Assembly: GCF_018604545.1 (NCBI RefSeq)
Contig: NZ_CP075896.1
Span: 1-64,000 of the forward strand
Length of the DNA: 64,000 nt
Direction of reading: 5' to 3'
Source: Streptomyces koelreuteriae
GTDB taxonomy: Bacteria; Actinomycetota; Actinomycetes; Streptomycetales; Streptomycetaceae
How positions within the stretch are numbered: position 1 is the stretch's first letter; each line of letters begins with the position of its first letter. The notes below the pieces were generated by a model. That model had not been told where the DNA came from. It saw only the letters and a program-made list of their open reading frames with translations, and did no database searches. Shown here piece by piece: positions 59,810 to 64,000 of the stretch. The translations under genes were made by a program, and so were the position numbers.

Positions 59810-61492
59810 TCAGTGGCAGCACGCGTCGTCCTTCTGAGGGCCGGGCCCCGTGTCCAGGCGGCAGAAGCAGGACGCCTCGACGGGGACGTCGGCCAGCGCG
59901 GTCGCCATTTTCAGTTGCTGGGCGACGAGGGCCGCCTCGCCGGTCTTGCCCGTTCGGATGAGGCATTCGTGGAAGCCGTGCAGGGACCAGACGTTGCCGG
60001 GGTGCTGTTGGGCGCGGGGCAGGGTGGCGTCGAGGCCGAGGTCCGCGCGGTAGACGGCCTCGGCCTCCGTCACGCGGCCCTGTTCCAGCAGCAGGGCGCC
60101 GTAGGCGTGGCGGGTGGGCTGCATCCAGCCCCACGGCTCGTCGTAGGGGAGGCTGTCGTCCAAGTCGATGGAGCGTTCCAGGGCGGCGAAGGCGAGGTCG
60201 TGGTTGCCCCGGCGGTATTCGAGCTCTCCGTCGAGCATGGCCGACGCGATGGCGAGGATGTCGTGGCAGGTGTTGTTGAACAGCATCCGCGTCTCGGGCA
60301 CCCGGCGCACCGCCTCGCGGAAGAGCTCGCGCTCGGCCTCCGCGGGGCCGATCTCGCCGGTGGCCGAGAGGGCGACGCCACGGGCGTAGTGGCGCATGGC
60401 GGTGGTGACCGCGTAGAACTCGGGGTCGGCGGGGGCGGGCAGGGCGAGGATGTCGGTCCAGCGGCCGAAGCGGATCAGCACATGGACGCGCATGGCCAGG
60501 AAGCCCTCGAGCCAGTCGGCCATCGGGGGGCTCGGCACGCGGAGGAGGTCTTCGGGGACGGCCGCTTCGAGCTGGGCGGCGGTGTCGAGGGCGACCTGTG
60601 CCTGGCCGAGGAACATGGCCCCGTAGATCTTGAAGTGGTAGTTGTGCGCCCGGTAGAGGGTGTAGAAGTTCATCGCGCCGGCGCGCCGGTGGTACTTCTC
60701 GTCGACGGCGATGGCCTCGCTGTTCGCCGCGACGACCCGGCGGTAGTCGCCGCACAGGACGTCTAGGTGCGAGGGCATGTGGTGCAGGTGCCCGGCGTCG
60801 GGCACGATGCCGCGCAGGCGGTCGGCGACGGTGAGCGCCTGCTCCGGCGTCGGGGACATCTCCATCAGGTGGATGTACAGGTGCAGCACCCCCGGATGTC
60901 CCACTCCGGCTTCCGTGGCGAGGGCGCCGTCGAGGACGGCCTTGGCCTCCATGGTCCGGGCGCCCTCGGCCGGCTGCCCGGTCCTCAGGTCCCACAGCTG
61001 CCACGGTGTGAGGTTCATCAGGGCGTCGGCGTGGAGGGTGGCGATGTCCGGGTCGTGGGGTGCCAGTTCGTAGACCGTGCGCATCGCGTCCGCGTACGGC
61101 TCGTTCCAGACCGAGCAGTCCTCGACGGCTTCCGACTGCGGATAGCGGGCGCGGAGCGCGGAGATCAGGGCCTGTTCGACGGGGGTTGCGTGGTGGGCCT
61201 CGTCGTGGGCCTGTTCGACGGCGGTGTGGGTGCGTTCGACCGTTCGCACCAGCTCGTCGTCGTCGAAGAATTCCCAGGGCTTGTTGTAGTTCGGTCCGAG
61301 CGCGTAGGCGATGCCCCAATACGCCATCGCGCACTCCGGGTCGGCCTCCGCGGCCTTTTCGAAGCAGGCGACGGCTTCCTCGTGATGGAAGGCGTACGTC
61401 CACAGCAGACCGCGATCGAACCAGAGCTGAGCTGCGGAGGAAGACGTGGTGACGGGACGGCTGTAGGTACCGAGGTCGTAGTAATCGTCCAT
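59810..61492 (-). CDS. TPR-repeat protein
   Basis: A 560-residue soluble protein. ATG 61492 is chosen because AGGAG lies 6 nt before it. Tetratricopeptide-like units recur, for example WFDRGLLWTYAFHHEEAVAC, FEKAAEADPECAMAYWGIAY, later ALERSIDLDDSLPYDEPWGW and LLEQGRVTEAEAVYRADLG. The end, PVEASCFCRLDTGPGP, contains CFC and then ACCH, possibly a metal site. The type is common in Streptomyces and was once called 'tetratricopeptide hypothetical'. Probably a scaffolding or enzyme-like protein; no partner is evident, and it faces a GH1 gene divergently. Confidence 0.87.
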   Translation of the reverse strand: MDDYYDLGTYSRPVTTSSSAAQLWFDRGLLWTYAFHHEEAVACFEKAAEADPECAMAYWGIAYALGPNYNKPWEFFDDDELVRTVERTHTAVEQAHDEAHHATPVEQALISALRARYPQSEAVEDCSVWNEPYADAMRTVYELAPHDPDIATLHADALMNLTPWQLWDLRTGQPAEGARTMEAKAVLDGALATEAGVGHPGVLHLYIHLMEMSPTPEQALTVADRLRGIVPDAGHLHHMPSHLDVLCGDYRRVVAANSEAIAVDEKYHRRAGAMNFYTLYRAHNYHFKIYGAMFLGQAQVALDTAAQLEAAVPEDLLRVPSPPMADWLEGFLAMRVHVLIRFGRWTDILALPAPADPEFYAVTTAMRHYARGVALSATGEIGPAEAERELFREAVRRVPETRMLFNNTCHDILAIASAMLDGELEYRRGNHDLAFAALERSIDLDDSLPYDEPWGWMQPTRHAYGALLLEQGRVTEAEAVYRADLGLDATLPRAQQHPGNVWSLHGFHECLIRTGKTGEAALVAQQLKMATALADVPVEASCFCRLDTGPGPQKDDACCH

Positions 61493-61573
61493 GGTCATCT
61501 CCTGGATTATCGGCCCGACCCGGTGAGAATAGCGGCCGCGGACATCCTCTCGAGCTTCAACCAATTCTGCGTA

Positions 61574-61626
61574 TTACCAGACCACCACCCTTTACCAGAC
61601 CACCACCCTTGGTTCGATAAGTCGAA
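61574..61626. promoter_or_regulatory. 18-bp tandem repeat plus inverted repeat before the GH1 gene
   Basis: TTACCAGACCACCACCCT occurs twice in tandem (61574-61591, 61592-61609). TTCGA-TAAG-TCGAA (61613-61626) follows directly, 17 bp before the ATG at 61644. Tandem copies and a small palindrome between two divergent genes point to regulator binding. Confidence 0.6.
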
Positions 61627-61643
61627 CGGGCATCGTTGTGGGC

Positions 61644-63023
61644 ATGACTGACTTCCCGAGTTTTCCGCCCGGCTTCGTGTTCGGGGCGGCCACCGCCGCG
61701 TACCAGATCGAGGGTGCGGCGCAGGAGGACGGCCGTGGGCCGTCGATCTGGGACACCTACTGCCGCACCCCCGGCCTGGTGGCGAACGGGGACAGCGGCG
61801 ATGTGGCCTGTGATCACTACCACCGGTATCCGCAGGACGTTGCGCTGCTGCGCGAGCTCGGCGTGGACTCCTACCGGTTCTCGATCGCCTGGCCGCGTAT
61901 CGTCCCGGCCGGGTCCGGGCCGGTGAATCCCAAGGGGCTGGACTTCTACTCACGGCTGGTCGACGAACTGCTCGCGGCCGGCATCGAGCCCGCGGCCACG
62001 CTCTACCACTGGGATCTGCCGCAGGCCCTGGAGGACCGCGGTGGCTGGCGGACACGGGAGACCGCCGAGCGGTTCGGCGAGTACGCGGCCGTCGTCGCCG
62101 GGCATCTGAGCGACCGGGTGCCGCGCTGGATCACCCTCAACGAACCGTGGTGCAGTGCCTTCCTCGGCTACTCCGTCGGCCGGCACGCCCCGGGCGCCCG
62201 CGAGGGCCGGGGCGCGCTCGCAGCGGCCCATCATCTGCTGGTCGGGCACGGCCTCGCCGTGCAGGCGTTGCGGGCGGCCGGTGTACGCGAGGCGGGCATC
62301 ACCCTCAACCTCGACCGCATCCTCCCCGCCACCGGCTCCCCCGCCGACCGGTCGGCCGTCACCCGTGCGGACACCCTGCACAACCTGGTGTGGACCGAGC
62401 CGATCCTGGCGGGCCGCTACCCGGCCGCCGAGGAGGAGACCTGGGGCGGGTTGATCACCGGCCAGGACTTCCGGCGGGACGGCGACCTGGAGCTGATCTC
62501 CCAGCCGCTGGACTTCATGGGCATCAACTACTACCGGCCGCTCGTCGTCGCCGACGCCCCGCACCGCGAGAGCGACCCGACGCTGCGGGTGGCGACCGAC
62601 AACCGCTATGAGGAGGTTCGGCTGCCCGGGGTGCGGCACACCGCCATGGGCTGGCCCGTCGCGCCCGGCACGTTCACGGATCTGCTGGTGGCGCTCAAGG
62701 AGCGCTACGGCGAGGCCCTGCCGCCCGTCCACATCACCGAGAACGGCTCGGCGGAGGACGACGAGGTGAGTGCCGACGGGGCCGTCCACGACAGCGACCG
62801 GGTCGCCTACCTGCGCGACCATCTCACCGCGCTGCGGGCCGCGATGGACGCCGGGGTGGACGTCCGCGGCTACTACGTGTGGTCCCTCCTGGACAACTTC
62901 GAGTGGGCCTTCGGCTACGACAAGCGCTTCGGCATCGTCCGCGTCGACTACGCCACGCAGCGGCGGACACCGAAGGACAGCTACCACTGGTACCGGGCCA
63001 TGATCGCCGCGCAGCGGCCGTGA
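61644..63023 (+). CDS. Beta-glucosidase, GH1 family
   Basis: A 459-residue cytoplasmic enzyme that hydrolyses beta-glucosides such as cellobiose. It begins PSFPPGFVFGAATAAYQIEG, typical of GH1. Acid/base Glu is in ITLNEPWCSAF (about 167) and nucleophile Glu in HITENGSAEDD (about 366). Other conserved parts are SYRFSIAWPRIVP, ATLYHWDLPQALED and YYVWSLLDNFEWAFGY. ATG 61644 is preferred over GTG 61638. It does not sit in a sugar transporter operon, and no CebR-type box was found, but a tandem repeat and palindrome lie upstream. Confidence 0.96.
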   Translation: MTDFPSFPPGFVFGAATAAYQIEGAAQEDGRGPSIWDTYCRTPGLVANGDSGDVACDHYHRYPQDVALLRELGVDSYRFSIAWPRIVPAGSGPVNPKGLDFYSRLVDELLAAGIEPAATLYHWDLPQALEDRGGWRTRETAERFGEYAAVVAGHLSDRVPRWITLNEPWCSAFLGYSVGRHAPGAREGRGALAAAHHLLVGHGLAVQALRAAGVREAGITLNLDRILPATGSPADRSAVTRADTLHNLVWTEPILAGRYPAAEEETWGGLITGQDFRRDGDLELISQPLDFMGINYYRPLVVADAPHRESDPTLRVATDNRYEEVRLPGVRHTAMGWPVAPGTFTDLLVALKERYGEALPPVHITENGSAEDDEVSADGAVHDSDRVAYLRDHLTALRAAMDAGVDVRGYYVWSLLDNFEWAFGYDKRFGIVRVDYATQRRTPKDSYHWYRAMIAAQRP

Positions 63024-63160
63024 CGGCCCGGTCGGAGAAAATCATCTTGTCGTTCCATCGGGGGCATGTGCGCAAGAGGCTGGCACCGGCCAACTCCCGC
63101 TCCCTAGGATGTACTTCCTGTCCAGCCAGTCCGTTGGCGCGGCGCCTTGCAGGGGGAACG

Positions 63161-63988
63161 ATGCACTCCGAGAAGCAGTTGTCCACCGAGATCGACGCGA
63201 CCGTGCCGACGGCAGCGCGCATGTACGACCACTATCTGGGCGGCAAGGACAACTACGCGGCGGACCGCGCCGCCTGCGAGGAGCTCGACAAGGTCGTGCC
63301 CAGCACGCGGCGCCTGGCCCTGAACAACCGGCGTTTCCTCCAGCGCGTCGTGCGGACCCTGTCCGAGGAGTACGGCATCCGGCAGTACCTGGACCACGGC
63401 TCAGGCCTGCCGACGCAGGACAATGTGCATCAGGTCGCCCAGCGCATCGACCCCACGACCCACGTGGTGTACGTCGACAACGACCCGATGGTGCTGGTCC
63501 ACGGGCGTGCGCTGCTGGAGCAGGACGAGCGCACCACCGTGATCCACGCGGACATGCGCGAGACCGACCTGATCTTCGATCACCCCGACACCAAGCGGCT
63601 GATCGACTTCTCCGAGCCGGTGTGTGTGCTCTTCAACTCGGTGTTCCACTGCATCCCGGACAGCGACACCGACGGGCCGCTCGCGGTGGCCCGCCGCGTC
63701 CGGGAGCGGCTCGCGCCCGGCAGTTTCCTGGTGATGTGCCAGCTGGTCAGCGAGGACGCCGAAGTACGTGACTTCGTCACGAACTTCATGGATCAGGCCA
63801 CCCAGGGGCACTGGGGGCGCGTGCGTGAGCCGAAGGACGTCGAGACGTACTTCGAGGAGCTGGAGATCCTGCGGCCGGGCCTCGTGGAGGTGTCCACCTG
63901 GCGTCCGGACACCGAGGTGGCGCCGCGTCAGCTCACGCACGAGTGGATCGAGTTCGGCGGCGTGGGTCGGATTCCGCTGGAGAACTAG
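63161..63988 (+). CDS. SAM-dependent methyltransferase, DUF574/PF04672 type
   Basis: A 275-residue protein. ATG 63161 follows AGGGGGAACG. The family N-terminus is clear: PTAARMYDHYLGGKDNYAAD, followed by NNRRFLQRVVRTL, the cofactor region QYLDHGSGLPTQDNVHQVAQ, VVYVDNDPMVLVHGRALL, IHADMRET, and VCVLFNSVFHCIPD. These are very abundant in Streptomyces and related genera and are mostly uncharacterised. The gene is complete, with its stop 12 bases before the window edge. No operon partner. Confidence 0.93.
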   Translation: MHSEKQLSTEIDATVPTAARMYDHYLGGKDNYAADRAACEELDKVVPSTRRLALNNRRFLQRVVRTLSEEYGIRQYLDHGSGLPTQDNVHQVAQRIDPTTHVVYVDNDPMVLVHGRALLEQDERTTVIHADMRETDLIFDHPDTKRLIDFSEPVCVLFNSVFHCIPDSDTDGPLAVARRVRERLAPGSFLVMCQLVSEDAEVRDFVTNFMDQATQGHWGRVREPKDVETYFEELEILRPGLVEVSTWRPDTEVAPRQLTHEWIEFGGVGRIPLEN

Positions 63989-64000
63989 CGGGCCCGTCGC

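Overview
The window is the left physical end of a linear Streptomyces replicon, almost certainly the chromosome. Bases 41 to about 360 are a run of GC-rich hairpins, many with TGC loops, that begins with CCCGCGGAGCGGG and matches the archetypal Streptomyces telomere. A tap-tpg telomere-protection operon lies 14 kb inward. The 40 bases before the telomere are not genomic: they match an Oxford Nanopore native barcode (NB01) with its flanks, so the read ran to the last base of the chromosome and the adapter was left in the assembly. GC content, GTG/TTG starts, SpoIIE-type phosphatases, HTH regulators and the DUF574 methyltransferase all fit Streptomyces.

Terminal zone (0.4-11 kb). Three translationally coupled genes point inward: a small protein broken by a 56-bp tandem duplication, an unknown 302-residue protein, and a TtrA-like superfamily II helicase with two frameshifts. 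They are followed by a 5'-truncated tyrosine recombinase with a DUF6262 partner, an HTH protein, a decayed lamin-tail secreted protein, a frameshifted YidD and small orphan proteins. Indels are dense here. Several are single-base losses, so residual long-read error and true subtelomeric decay both have to be considered.

Telomere-maintenance and signalling zone (11-34 kb). A FAD monooxygenase and a TetR regulator are divergent across three copies of a 16-bp operator. The operon HTH protein-tap-tpg follows. Next come a soluble multi-HAMP hybrid histidine kinase with a response regulator, divergent from an anti-sigma-kinase/SpoIIE phosphatase; an Rpf-type muralytic protein; a PNPOx-fold protein; an NPP1-like secreted protein; a large HTH-nSTAND-WD40 protein; and DUF998, DUF817, a second SpoIIE phosphatase, MASE1, MOSC and YceI proteins.

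Metabolic arm zone (34-64 kb). This holds a glycosyltransferase with an overlapping partner, a VanW protein, a Tat-exported six-hairpin-like protein under a LacI-type palindrome, a secreted carbonic anhydrase, furA-katG, a frameshifted CitE next to a truncated CoA-transferase at a deletion scar, a long-form GAPDH, a large GH30-type secreted enzyme, a dipeptide/oligopeptide ABC operon whose second permease is fused to an ATPase through a (Gly-Val)8 microsatellite, CsbD, an ABM monooxygenase, a methyltransferase remnant, DUF1275, a TPR protein, a GH1 beta-glucosidase and a DUF574 methyltransferase. No rRNA, tRNA or CRISPR array was seen.
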